Assembly: GCA_037367405.1 (NCBI GenBank)
Contig: JAZKJV010000682.1
Span: 248,001 to 312,000 of the forward strand
Direction of reading: 5' to 3'
Length of the DNA: 64,000 bases
Origin: Ottelia alismoides
Lineage: Eukaryota; Streptophyta; Magnoliopsida; Alismatales; Hydrocharitaceae
In this document: positions 41,512-54,500 of the stretch, one piece after another
Numbering within the stretch: position 1 is the stretch's first letter
Layout: each line of letters starts with the position of its first letter
The notes under the pieces: model-generated
Database searches by the model: none
The model's input: the letters and a program-made list of their open reading frames with translations, nothing else
Told to the model about the DNA's origin: nothing
Translations under genes and position numbers: made by a program

Positions 41512-41936
41512 CTATATATATATATTCTCCTGGAATCACGTAGAATAACTTTACACAAGAACTGCCTATGCGAATTTTTCTCGAGCCAATGAGGTGAAGG
41601 GAAGAGCATCGTCACAATAATGATCTCATTTTCTTCAGTCATTTGTTAGTTTATATTGTATTTTATTTTATATTCATCTCGGATTGAGTTATGGCCTAGA
41701 GACTAATATTTCGAATTATTTTATTAAATTTTTACACTGCAGTCGAATTGCATAAATTTTTATTCAACTTGATTTGCTTTTGCCTGTATCGAGTTCTGAA
41801 CATTAAAATTTTGTAAAAATAAAATCACAAAAAGAATTCTCCTTCTCTAATTCCCATCGTCCCCTTCCTCACACTCTCCACTCGAGATCCAAACACCACC
41901 TTCGAACGGGAGGGAGGAGGAAAAGAGGGAGAGAGC

Positions 41937-42587
41937 ATGAAGGCCCTCCCGGAACTCCGAGAAATCCTCCGATCCCTTTACTTCATCCGCATCCTCGCCC
42001 TCTCCATCGCCTGCGTCGCCCTCTTCTACCTCGGGAAGCACTGGTCCGAAGGCTCCTCTCAGCTCCTCCTCCTCCCCAACACCCAAACCAGCACCCCCTC
42101 CGTCTCCGTCTCCGTCTCCATCTCCCCAAATGCCAACAAGACCTTCGACCTCCCCCACACCACTTTCCCTCCTCCGCCGCCGCCGGAGATCGCCCCTCCG
42201 TCTCCGTCTCCACCCCCACCTCCGGAGGTGCAGAGGCTTGGGATCGTGGACGGCAACGGCACGATGGCGGAGGACTTCAATGACGACTCAGGGGAACCGA
42301 ATCCGGATCTGGAGGAGAACGGGGACACGGGAGGCGGGAAGAACGAAACCGGGGATGGGGGAATCGGGGTTAGAGTCAGGTTTGGGAGGTTCAAAAGGTG
42401 CCCCGAGAGAATGAAAGAGTATATACCGTGTCTGGACAACGAGGAGGCGATCGCGAAGCTGAGGTCCACGGAGAGAGGGGAGAAGTACGAGCGGCATTGC
42501 CCCACGGAAGGGAAGGAGTTGGATTGCTTGGTTCCACCTCCCAAGGATTACAAGGCACCCATCCCCTGGCCCAGGAGCAGGGACGAG
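41937..42587 (+). CDS. PMT11: PMT11 exon 1
   Basis: 217 codons from the first ATG after a purine-rich leader. Donor GACGAG|gtacgt at 42588. GC-rich, especially at third positions, unlike exons 2-5. Contains the membrane anchor, the stem and the first conserved Cys block (RCPEGK-like [16 protein letters not shown]). Confidence 0.93.
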
Positions 42588-45500
42588 GTACGTGCCCTCT
42601 CCTCATCCCGTTTATAATCTTTGTTGAGAATTTGTCAAGCACATTCAACGATAAAGCTAATTATATGCTTAAAGAGTGCGGACAGTTAACAAATCGGTAT
42701 ACTCAATCACCCCACCGATACGCTAGTTAGCCTGACCAAATTACCAATAGGCTTTGACGTCAAATATTGGAATTTTGGTTATATCTTTGTTGTCAAATTC
42801 ACCAATGAATCTAGCGACCGTCATCTGCTTTTCATTCCTTATGTAGCCAGCTTTCCATTAACGCATGTGTAAAATCTATAACAGATATCATATCTCAAGA
42901 TCGGCATCAGTGTATCAACAATTTGTACTGGTTGTCCTCAGTAAAGATTGGGCATCCCCAATAGATGACCACTTACACGAGAACCGTCACAACACATGTC
43001 GATTTAACTTTACGAGTCTATTAATAAACTGATTAATTTTGCCACTTATAGAGTACGTGTAAACGTGTCATGTTGTCATGAAGGAGATCATCCATCTCGA
43101 TGGCAATGACATGCTATTTGATCTATGGCATTTTGGCTTCGTCCAAAATATCCATGATATACAATGTACTTCTTTTGAGGCATCACAAGTCCTTTGGTTC
43201 CTGACTGCCATATTGCCAAGAAAGTATATAATGGTCCCGAGGTCCTTATGATGATGAAGAGTTCTATAAGGGTCTGCATCACAATGGATAACTCCCTTGC
43301 ATCATCTCTGACGATAACATATACCATTCTCATCACAAAACCTATCATTCTAACAAATAGAGAGTTATCAACACCAAATCAGACATGAAGCCGATCTTCT
43401 AGCTACCTTATAGAGCTTTGAAATTGATAGTCTGGAACTTTGATTCCGATAATAATCAGCTTTGTTGAGAGAATTGTGAATTGGAGTAATTGTGTGGTAG
43501 TTGTTAAGTCCCTCATGGATGAGCGGTAGGACTTGGTTGAGTTGATGGAGCTATATATAAAGCCTCACATTCCTTGTACTCATCGAGAATAGTGAAAAGA
43601 GAACCTATATCTTAGTTTCATTCCTCTCCTCACAAGTATGGTTCCATGTTAATATATGTGATATTAGGGTTTTTGATTTTATATTTTCAAATTTCGCATT
43701 TCCACATGGTACCCGAGCAAGTCTTTTATGATTTTGTTTATTATTTTGTTTTTTTTGTATTATGAAAATTTGTTTTTGAAAAAATGTTGTAGAATTATTT
43801 TTCGATCCTTCTCGAAGGTCGTGTAAGATTGGTCACAACAACAACCAAATGGTTATGGAAACCCTAGCCTTTCGAGCAAGAGCATCCGATACAACCTCCT
43901 AAAGCATCATATGCAACATTAAATATTGCCATACAAGGAGGAGAAGCATTGCATGCAGTGGCTGTGGGTTCCCAATGAAACCCTCGACACAAACATGAAG
44001 GAGCGATGGTGATTACCCCATCTCTGACACGATAGATACATTAGCACATGGAAAAGGTGGTCTAGGAAGTTCGAGAAGATTGGCCTAGGCGTGCAACATG
44101 TGTGCACAACATCGCTACAATGCAACACATGACACCAAAGGAGGAAGAGAGCAGGGTTGACTCACAACAAAGTCCGCACTCTCGAAGCAACATGATGAAC
44201 GAGGTGTGAGAGGGTGACGATACATCAACCTTGCAAGTTGAGTTCAAGAGAGAGCTAATGTCAGCGACAAACCTAATGCCCATTAGGAATCCTTGATGAC
44301 AAAATCTCCCCTCATTGGGTAGCCCTATTTCTAGTAGAACTATAGAAGAAAAAAGAAGAGGAGGAAGGGGCTTGATACTCTTTATTCGGTTGCCCAATGA
44401 TGGTTCTTCGACCCACCGTCTCTTTATTATATATACTTGTAAGCTCAATCAGGAGGCTATTGTTACCTTGATAAAAAGGAAGCCATGAAAACATTAAAGG
44501 CTAGAACTTGAAGAAAAGAAATTTAAAAAATGAGAGGGAAGAGCATATTAGTAAAAACAGATTAATGGATATCACATGGACTGGGAAGAGGGCAACGAGC
44601 CCCTCTTCCATCTTTGACTTTTCTTTTATGACAAGGGGCACCATCGATAATGTCTACTCTGCCAAGGATTTCATGCATGAAGGAGAACTGCAACTGGGCT
44701 TGACTGGGAACCCATCCACGCAGTTGAAGAACCTATAATGTTGTTGAGGGGGTTCATTCCGGAGGTTGGTGGTGGAGAGAGGGAGTTGCGCCTCCTCATT
44801 CCTTGAAGATTTGCTGGATATACCCTTCGTGAAGGGAGAGTCGAGGTCTGCTTCTTCCTGGCTCCTATGCTGCTTGATTTGTCTTTAGGGTTCCATCATT
44901 AGGAATCTTACTCATGGAGTTGCATATGATAATGGATCTTGGAGAGGATCCATTTACCCCATCCGGGGTTTAGTACCACATCTACCACCTATGGGATGTG
45001 GAGACTCCGTGGGTGCTATATATAGAGCCCCACACCCCTATAGTCCATTGAGAAAAACAATAGAAGCATATGCCCCTTTGAGGGTTTCTCCCGTTGTTTC
45101 ATCCCGCTCCTTACGGAGTAGGGTTCCACGTTAAATCCCGCTGTTCTTATTCTTTTTTATTCCTTTTCCATGTTCGCTTCCGCATGTTTATTTTGTAACA
45201 GGTTGGGTTTCAACTTCGAGGGGGATGTTGTGAAGTTGGGGCATGATGTTTTTTGTGCTCAAAGTCTGTTGAACGCAACAAGGTTGGGCATGGTTCTAGG
45301 CCTTCTTGAGGGTGATTGCTGGAGCTATGTTGACATGCTGTCTTTTGAGGGGTGGATGCTTGTTTGTAAGCAGTTGTGTTTGGTGAAATTTGAGCATTTT
45401 TTAGTTTGTCGCCGGAGCTTTCATAGTGTCAAGATGATGCTCGATTGGGCATGTGGAGTTGCAGTTGTGAGTGCAGTTTAAGAAAATGCGAGGCAATATC

Positions 45501-48500
45501 ATGAAATGCGAGGCAAAGGCGTAAGCCTCGAGGCATACACCTTGATTTTTTAGAAAAAAGTAAAATTAAGGGTCCACTAAAAATGGAATTATGACAGCAT
45601 TAAGTCTGTTTAGAAAAAAACATTCCAAAGCAATTGCACACTAAATAACAAATATCATGTAACAAAGTGAATAACTATTATACAAATAAGTTGCAAGCTC
45701 ACGTACTTTAATCTACCCAATGCGTACAAACATATGTACAATTATGTTGCTCCTATAACAAAAGTGGGAACAAAAACCATTGGCTCAAAAATCCATATGG
45801 CCAATTTAGCTTTGGCATCCTTCTTTGTCATGAGATATCGTATGACAGTGTGATCTGTGTAAATATCATTTTAGATCCCATAATGTATGATATGAACTTA
45901 TCAAGAGCGAATACTACTACTAGCATCTTCTTCTCTGTCACAATGTAATTCCGTTGAGCGGCATCAAAAGTTCGGCTAGCGTAGTGAATGGCAAATGACA
46001 AGTTATCCCTTCTCTGTCCAAGCACTGCCCCTACGGCAAAATCAGAAGCGTCCGTCATGATCTTGAATGGGAGAGACCAATTCGATGGCTGAAGGTAGGA
46101 GCATGTACCACTAATCCCTTGAGAGTCTCAAATGACGAAAGACACTTATCATAGACAAGGAACTTGGTGTCTTTTTTTCAGTAAATCAGTAAGAAGTCGG
46201 GCAATTTCGCTGATGTCATGTGTTAATCATCGGTAGAAATCGACATGCCCTAGAAAAGACCGCTAACGCTCTCTGAGTGGATGGAGACGTGCGGCCCTGG
46301 TGCTGACAGCTGGCGCATCCAACGGTCTGACGACGAAGTGAACATGGGGCGTATGTGGACCGTTAGATGTCAGATCTAACGGCCTGACAGGCGCAGGCGG
46401 TGAACGACTCTGATGTGAACTGGCGGAGAGGCGATGATCCGACGGTGGAGGAGGAAGCTGGACGAACTCCGCCTGGACGAAGTTCACCAGAGAACCGGCG
46501 GTGATCCGACGCTCCGATGGACGATCGGACGACGGGGATAGACTCGCTTGTTCTCAACCAACAAAAAAACCACATAGAATGCTTTGCTGATATAGTAATG
46601 AATATTTTGAATAAAGAACAAAAATCTGTAAAATGTTAAATTAATATATACTTCTACTCTCTACCTGGTGGCATAGCTTTGGAATGTTGCAAGCATATTA
46701 CTTGTTCGTAACCCATAACAAATTAACAAATAATCGAATAAAACCTAATAATGTCAAGTCAAATCAAGGTTTGGTGTAAGCAACGCTGGTGGATGCGTCT
46801 TGGTGAAACTTGCACAGGTGGATGCAGTGAGGTTGGTTGGTGTTGGAGAAGTATTTGGAGGTAGGCAGGAGGACTCGACAGTTGGATGGTACTGGAGCGG
46901 AGAATAGGAGTTCGAGAAGGAAAGACTGTGGGGTGGGAAATAAGCATCAACACGAAGAGGTTTTTGGGTAAAAGTGGGTCAACATGACCTACTTAAGAAG
47001 TATATGTGAGCTATGAGGTTTGCGCTTCTCAATTGCCTTGATGCCTCAACGCTAGGGCTGGCTATTGAGTCATGGCTTGATGAGCCAGGCTCGGGCTCGG
47101 CTCGATAAGGGCTCGTGAGCCCGACTCATTAGGCTATTGAATCGAGCCCGAGCCTGAATTTGGGGCTCGATAGTTTAACGATAACTCAATAAAGGGCTCG
47201 ATATGGAGTATATATATATTATTTATATATAATACAAACAAAATAAAAGTAGCCCTTCGCAATTTCCCCTCTAACTTTGTTCCTCCCACGAGTCACAAGT
47301 CATGACCCAATTCTCAAATCTCATATCTGCCCACACATTTGCCCCACATACACGCATTAGGAAATTAGTATTTTTTTCTTTTTTTATAAGCAAATATAAT
47401 GTTACAATATATATTATAATTAAGATTTTGTACACAACTTGGATAGTGGCCTACTGGTAAGGAATACAATCTTAGATATAGCAGGTCTCGAGTTCGAACC
47501 CGCACACAACACTTTTCCACCAAAAAGTTCTCATTTTCCTTAACGAGCTCGACTTGGGCTCGAGCCCAGACTAGGCTCGATAAGGAGCTCGGGCTCGATA
47601 AGGGGCTTGACTTGAGCCTTATTGAGCCCAAGCCAGCTCGGCTGGGCTCGAATGAGCTCGAGCCCAGTTGGCTTATCGAGTCCGAGCCTGAGCCAGGGGT
47701 TGGTTAGGCTCGTTGGGCTCGATAGCCAGCCCTACTCAACGCCTTGGCATCGCCTCTCGTAGATGAGGCGCACACCTCAAGGATGATGGATAGGGTGCAT
47801 GCCCCAAGGCAGTTTTGGAGCAGCATGCCTCGAGGCGTACGCTTCAACACCTCAAGGGGCTCTTTTTAAAGCATGATGGTAAACGACGTGATTCGCTTGA
47901 GGGAGTCACGTGATCTTATGCCAGAGTTTTTGGGTTGCCTGGCTCTATTTCATCGCGTCTGGTACAATGTTTCAAATTTTGTGAAATTTCATCGAAATTT
48001 CGATTTCGACACTCCACCGAAACCGAAATCGAAATCTCGATATGGAGCATTCCTTCACAAATCTAGGCTGATTTTGGCTGAAATTGGCGAAATTTTGACA
48101 AAATTTCAAAATTGTTTAGTTTTCTTGCCATCTCGAAGGGAAATCGAAATAAAGATTTAAAACCTTGGTTTGTTATTCGAGCTTGGTCATGTTGCATTCC
48201 CAATTTGACTTTCTTCTATCATGATCTGCGATGTGAGTGCGTCATCAGACATTTCGAAGATTTTGGCATTGATTGATACGTATGTCAAGGGTAGATTTTT
48301 CATTAGGCAGCATGACAACCATTTCTTGGGCTTGCTGGAGTTTCTCGAGCCCTTCTTGTTGGCTTCAATCCGCTCGATGCCATGTTCTCACTCTGATCAT
48401 ACCTCCATCTGTTAGGATTCAAGGAGGGTTGTTGTATGGGCATCATGTTCTGTTTTGAGCGCTCTTTAATGTTGGAGGATGGAATTCGAGACCTGGTGGT

Positions 48501-51500
48501 CTCTCGTTGGTGAATCCAATTAAGTTTTCGCTCGGTTGCATTTAACGTGGTTGAGGGGCTTTCGTCTTGCAGTATTGATGTTGGTGAGCTTCATGGACAT
48601 CCATGTCATGCGGGGGGAGTGGAGGGTGATGGGACATCCTTAGGTGGTTTGGCTGGATGAATTGGAGGGTTTTGGAGAGTTGATGGAGGAAGAGCAAGTT
48701 GCAAGGGAGGATCTCTTGAGGTGCAGGCATGCATGTGGACTTTGTTTGGAGCCGTTGGGGCTGCAATGGTCTACCATTTTTGTGAAATGGGCTCGGGGGG
48801 TCCAATTTTGTGGTGTAAGGTGGTTAGGTAGAGATGTGCCCCAGATGTCTGAGGTGCAGACCTCTGGTTAGCTCATGCTTTTCGTGACAATGAGATCTGT
48901 AATGTTTTTTTTCTATGAATGCAAATGATTCTCTCACTCTAGATGAGTTCTCGGTGTTCTTTTTTGGAGAGTTTATGAGTTGATGGAGACATATGTCATA
49001 GCAATTGTGGAGAAGCTTCGGAAGAAGAATTGGGTTTCAAGAGGTTGAATCGTTCTTTAATGATTAATCAACCTTCTTCCTTTGAAGGTTATGGTCCAGA
49101 GTATGGAAGACTTTCGTCCTGTTGCCCTATATAATGTTATTTATGTGGTTATGATGAAAGTTCATGATAACCATCTCCGTGGGGGTCCTAAATTCCATAA
49201 TTGCACCTTCAGAGACAATATTCATTCCCTGTAAGCATATGATGAATTTCATGGTGATAAGGTATGAAACTATTACGAATTGGAATAGGAGGAAGGGTAA
49301 GGGGTTGCTTTAGAATGTCTACTTCTCGAGGCATATAACCATGTGGACTGAACATCCCCTTTTGCTCTTTGTCTTCTTTGATGAGTGTGTTGCATGGATG
49401 AAGAGGTGTATGCTGACGACCTATAGTTTGGTGCTGGTAAATGGATGTTAGGAGAGGCAATTTTTTTAGCCATAGATAGAAGTTCAAGTAGGGCTGCCTG
49501 TTGGCTCCACCGCTCTTTGTGTTGGTAGTTGAAGCATTGTCTAGGATGGTTTCTATGGCGGTCAGGGGGAGGGGGATTTCGTGACAGTTTCTTGCTTGGT
49601 GACTTGTCGATCTCTTTGTTATAATACGCCGATGACACAATCTCCTTGGGGGGGGGTGATTGAGAGGTTAAGGGGATCATTATTGCACTGAAACTTTTTA
49701 GGCTTCTCTTGATGATATCTCAGATGGTCTCATTCATTCATGAGTCGGCCCTTTAGAGTTTTTAGAGTTTTATATTTGAGTTTCAAAGATAGTCAACTGG
49801 TGCGGAATGAGTGGCTAAGGGCGAGCGAGTTTGGGGAACAATGGGTGGAGGGTGGTTGCAGCGCGAAGGAGATAGTCGAGGCTGTCTCCTCGGGGCCAAG
49901 AAGCTTCTCGACCCCTGCTTCTTTGTTGGAGGCCGGTGCAATGGGTCGTGAAACCCTAACCCTCTCGTCAACGACCTCTTCTTGTTACTTCAAATGCAGG
50001 GGTTGGCTAGGGTTTGCAGCAACGTAGTGGTGTGCTTCTCCTGTAGGTGTGTGGGCCACCACAGGCGAGTGTGTCCACTGGTCTTGCAATCTCGCGACGC
50101 ACCAAAGGCACTGGAAGGTTGTCAAAGGGGAATGATGGAGCCATCACGCAAAACCTTGGAGAACGAGCATCTATTGGCGGGTGTTCTGGTTGGCGTATGT
50201 CGAGACTCTGTGGATTGCCTGCAAGCGGCCATGGCCGATATTGGATTGAAGGTCGTAAAGAGTTTTGGTGGTGATGTCATCCTCCTGCAGGAAGCTACTA
50301 TGTGTACAAGGGGCCTTTCCTCTGATGAGATCGCCTCCTTGCTGTTGGTTATGGTCGTGTGGCGCCACCCCACCTTTTGCGATGGATTATCCCACGACCG
50401 ATTTTACAAGATCCTGATGATGAAGGGACTTTCACTCTGTGTACACGATCACAAATCTATGGAGGCCTTGCTAGGTGGCTTCAGAAAGGTGGTCTCCATC
50501 ATTAGCTCTGGGATGTCGAAGGGAGATGATGTGCATGCGAGAGTTGAGTTCACCGCCAGGACGTGCTCTCTGCCCTCAGAGTTGGCTTTAAAGGTCGGGT
50601 GTACATTGTTTCGGGTAGAGTTGGAGGAGGTGCTAGGCGAGGTTGCTGTTTTTAGGGCTTGGGCGAGGCTGCCGACATTTTGGTTTGCGAGCCAGAGTCT
50701 AACTTGTCCTTTTCGCAACGAGATCTGGACCCATCGGTGATGCAGATTTACGGGGACCGGGTTGGCAGGCAGTTGCGGCTCTGCAGTTCGACTCCCAAGA
50801 TCCGTTTAAGTCTGATAATTTGTTTTTGAATAAAGATGGGGGCATTTGTTTTCTCTCTCGGTCCTGATCCATGGTTCCCGAATCTATCTCCCTTCTGATG
50901 GAACCTGCGGCTTTGGATCCGCTTCAACCAAAGGGCTTCAGATCTAAATTCCCCACTGGTCTCTTGTTGGGACCCTTGTTGAACGTGAAAATTATCTTTT
51001 TATTAATCTATAGTTGTAGTATAGAAGAGGGATTTCGATTTAGTAAAAATTACACTTTTGAGTATGTGGAAGTCATTTTCGTTGGCAAGTATACCAAGGT
51101 CGAACATAGGGACACAAGCCTCTTCGTCTATTTATCGAAAATTATTGATTAATGCTTGGATGATTGTTTTCGTAGGTTCACGTTTTTGTATGCACATGCA
51201 GATGTGATGCACCGAATGATATGCGAATATATATGAATAATATGATGCATGTACTTTTTCTTTGATTTTAAATGCAATTGAATATGATGCAATGTGAATT
51301 ATGTGCATGCAGATAGGTGTGTACAAATATACCCCAAAATAAACAATTCGTTAAGCAATATAATAATAGCTGATTTCAGTGACGAATGGAGCATAAACGG
51401 ATACATAATGATACTTAAACTAACACAAAAAATAAGCACATTTAATTGAGTATCAAGTCATTGAATAAAATATGCCATTAATAGAGGATAAAGCAAGCTT

Positions 51501-54500
51501 CAAAGTGAAACTGAAATCATTCGATTTAGAGATAATATGCTCAAGATACGATCAAAATAGTGCAAGGGGCATAAGTGTAATAAAATGCATAAAAATAAAG
51601 GATAATTATTACAAATAAGCCCCCTGGAGGGATCTATTTGCAATCTGCAAAAGCTGAAGGGGTCCAATTGTAAATTTCCCTCATGCACGAGGGCTTTTAT
51701 GCAATTTTGTAAAGTTGGTGGGGCATCCTCTATAATTTACCCCAGATGCGCACACGAGGTACGTGCTTGGAGGACTTGAATGCAATTCTTTAAAGCTCCG
51801 AGGTTTGCTATGTAATTTACCCAGTCCCTCACGTGACGGCACACGAGGGGGGTATGCTCGAGAGGCGATGCAACTTCGGGAGGCAAGTGTTGCTGGTGCT
51901 TCAGGGGAGGGCGGCTTGGTATACGAGTCTATAGGTTCGACATTGCTACGTGGCTCCATCTAGGTTGTTGGATGGACGTCGCAAGGGTGCCATCCAACGG
52001 TACCTGCGCTTCATCCTCAGCCAGAAGAGGGGGGGCATTATGGAGTTTTGACGAGGTTACCAGAGCTTCGCTGTGCTCCTATGCTCCCGTGGAAGGTCCA
52101 CGGAGCTCCGTGATCATCAGGCGATGACGACTGATGAGAGGCAAAGCCATGAGGATAGTTGGAGACGGTGCAGCATTGCCGGAGGGGGAGCTTGAAACGA
52201 GAGCTTCCTCGAGACATTCGATTATTGAAGAATTGGGTGCCTGCAATGTTAAGTATAGCCAAAGCACAAGGTGTACGTACGAGGGGAATGAGATGGGGAC
52301 TCAATCGAGGCGTAGAAGGCGGGGGTTCGATGGGTCTTCACCGACTAACTGGAGAAGAAGTGGGGCGGTGCGAAGGAGGTTTTGGAGAAGGGGAAGGGTG
52401 AGCGGAGTGGTTGGCGTGGTGGCTGGTTGTGTGGCGGGGCTAAGGAGATGGTCATGCGACGGTGGGTGGCATCGTTTCAGCATGGTAATTAGGAGGAATA
52501 CTAAGAAAAATGGAGAAGAGGAGGTCACCTGATCGGAGATGATTACTCGACGGAGGAATTGGCTTGTACTGAGGGCTGATTCAACCCTCCAGTGATAAGG
52601 TCAGCTTGACCCTAGTGCTTAGCGGACGTTGGAGGCACCGTGACACGGCAGAGCGCCGTGGGTCGACACCAGAGCAGGGGTGCCATTATGGCCCTCCTCC
52701 GACCTTTGTCTGTCACATGGAGGTGGAGGAGGGCCGGGGCTTGAGCTCAATATTGGTGGACGAGGTGTAAGTGCGGTGGAGGTGGTGGTTATATAGGCGG
52801 AGGTAGGCGGCGGTTACGTGACGAAGGAGGTGATTGTAATGGCCGCTATGCGGGGATGGATTGATAAATGGGTTTAATGAAGGGCAACGCGAAGATGAGG
52901 GGCGTTAGGGTTATGCGAGGGGGGTGTTAGGTCGGAGTAAGGTGAACAGGGTGATGGATAAAATAGGAAGGGGGCACGAGGTGAAACGATTGGAGCAGGG
53001 GCTTCAAGAGGTAGGTGATGAAGTTCTATTCGTTGGATCAAGTGATCCAACGAATGCTATTGAGGCGCATGCAGAGGGGTTGGATCTGATCCATCGGGTC
53101 AGATCGAGTGGTGAGGGGAGAGGCGGTAGCGAACAATTTGGATGAGATCTGGGGATCTCATCCAATGATGGAAAGAGGAGTGGTGACGTGGAAAGGGCCG
53201 AGCCGCTAGATGAGAGGATGATTGTGCGGTCTAGAAGTGGGGTGGAGGGGTGCGGATGAGATGATATCTGGAAGTTAGATCCAACGGCTTAGGAGCTAGC
53301 GGGAGTGGATGGGTGTGATTGAGGCAGGGAGAGGGTATCCGAGGGCAGAGGAAGGTGCGTGTGGCTGATGGGGGTGCGACCATGTGGGCGGCCCAGAGGG
53401 CACCACGTGGATGCACCAGATTATTAAAAAAAATAAGAAAATAAAGGAAATTCAAAAAGAAATAGTTAAAGGCTTAATTATAAAAAAGTCAAAACATGAA
53501 AGTTGTAGATTTCGATGAAATCTACAAGTTTCATGTTGACCAAAGAGTCAAAGGAAGTCATTTGTACAAGGCACAATTTTTGCAAGCATTTTTAATGACT
53601 TTAAAACACTTATTTTAAGGGTTTTATATTCAGTTTTACTCTTTTTAAAGCCAAAATTAATATATACAATTTTTAATCTAATTTTAGGGATTTTTAATAA
53701 AATGGAAAATAATGAAAATGTTAATAATCAAATACAATAATTAGGGTTGGTGTTAATTAAAGGTGATTGTTTTATTTGACAAAGATGCGGAATCAATGAA
53801 GATTTCCCATGAAGTTCTTATTTTTCGAGGATAAAAAGAGAGAATAATGATGATCCAACAGGGATTCATCAACTCTCTTCTGTCGATGTCCCTTGCTGCT
53901 CGATGGAGATGGACTCCTTTCTGGGATCTTTGCATAGGACAATTCGAGTCCCCAGAGGGGCTCTTTCTTTGTGTCTCTCGCTGTCGTTGCGGTTTGGCAA
54001 AAGATATCCGAGGCTTGTTTCTAAAAAGAGGAGGAAATAGCGATTGGCCCTGTGCGAGGCCCTTGAGGGACCGGTTGGTGACAACGATGGAGTCCCAATG
54101 GCGTTGGTGGCACTGGAAGCTGATAGGACAACATGTATAAAGCCAAAATTTCCCATGAAAATTAATATATACAATTTAAAGCCAAAATTAATATATACAA
54201 TTTATTTAAAGCCAAAATTAATATATACAATTTTTAATCTAATTTTAGGGATTTTTAATAAAATGGAAAATAATGAAAATGTTAATAATCAAATACAATA
54301 ATTAGGGTTGGTGTTAATTAAAGGTGATTGTTTTATTTGACAAAGATGCGGAATTAATGAAGATTTCCCATGAAGTTCTTATTTTTCGAGGATAAAAAGA
54401 GAGAATAATGATGATCCAACAGGGATTCATCAACTCTCTTCTGTCGATGTCCCTTGCTGCTCGATGGAGATGGACTCCTTTCTGGGATCTTTGCATAGGA

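Larger units (their letters stand above)
38595..41936. promoter_or_regulatory. Divergent intergenic region between MORF2 and PMT11
   Basis: About 3.3 kb between the two start codons must hold both promoters. Pyrimidine-rich leaders flank each start (38600-38700 on minus, 41840-41936 on plus). Similar words at 39056 (gtcctaggtgtaattcatga) and 40413 (gtcctggatgtaattcgaga) may be remnants of a repeat pair. A C-rich patch lies at 39850-40130, a CGAAAT-rich element at 40975-41190, and a TA microsatellite with a foldback MITE about 425 bp before the PMT11 ATG. No specific cis element is claimed. Confidence 0.45.

Noticed and set aside
42059..42544. Several 70-160-codon frames on both strands over PMT11 exon 1
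   Set aside because: Shadows of the GC-rich coding exon; they lack conservation-type motifs and splice logic.
43088..43348. 86-codon minus-strand frame as a retroelement gag
   Set aside because: No recognisable gag or zinc knuckle pattern; left as unidentified.
47437..47510. Functional tRNA gene
   Set aside because: Box A and B resemblances exist but I cannot fold an acceptor stem and anticodon arm; a SINE head is more likely.
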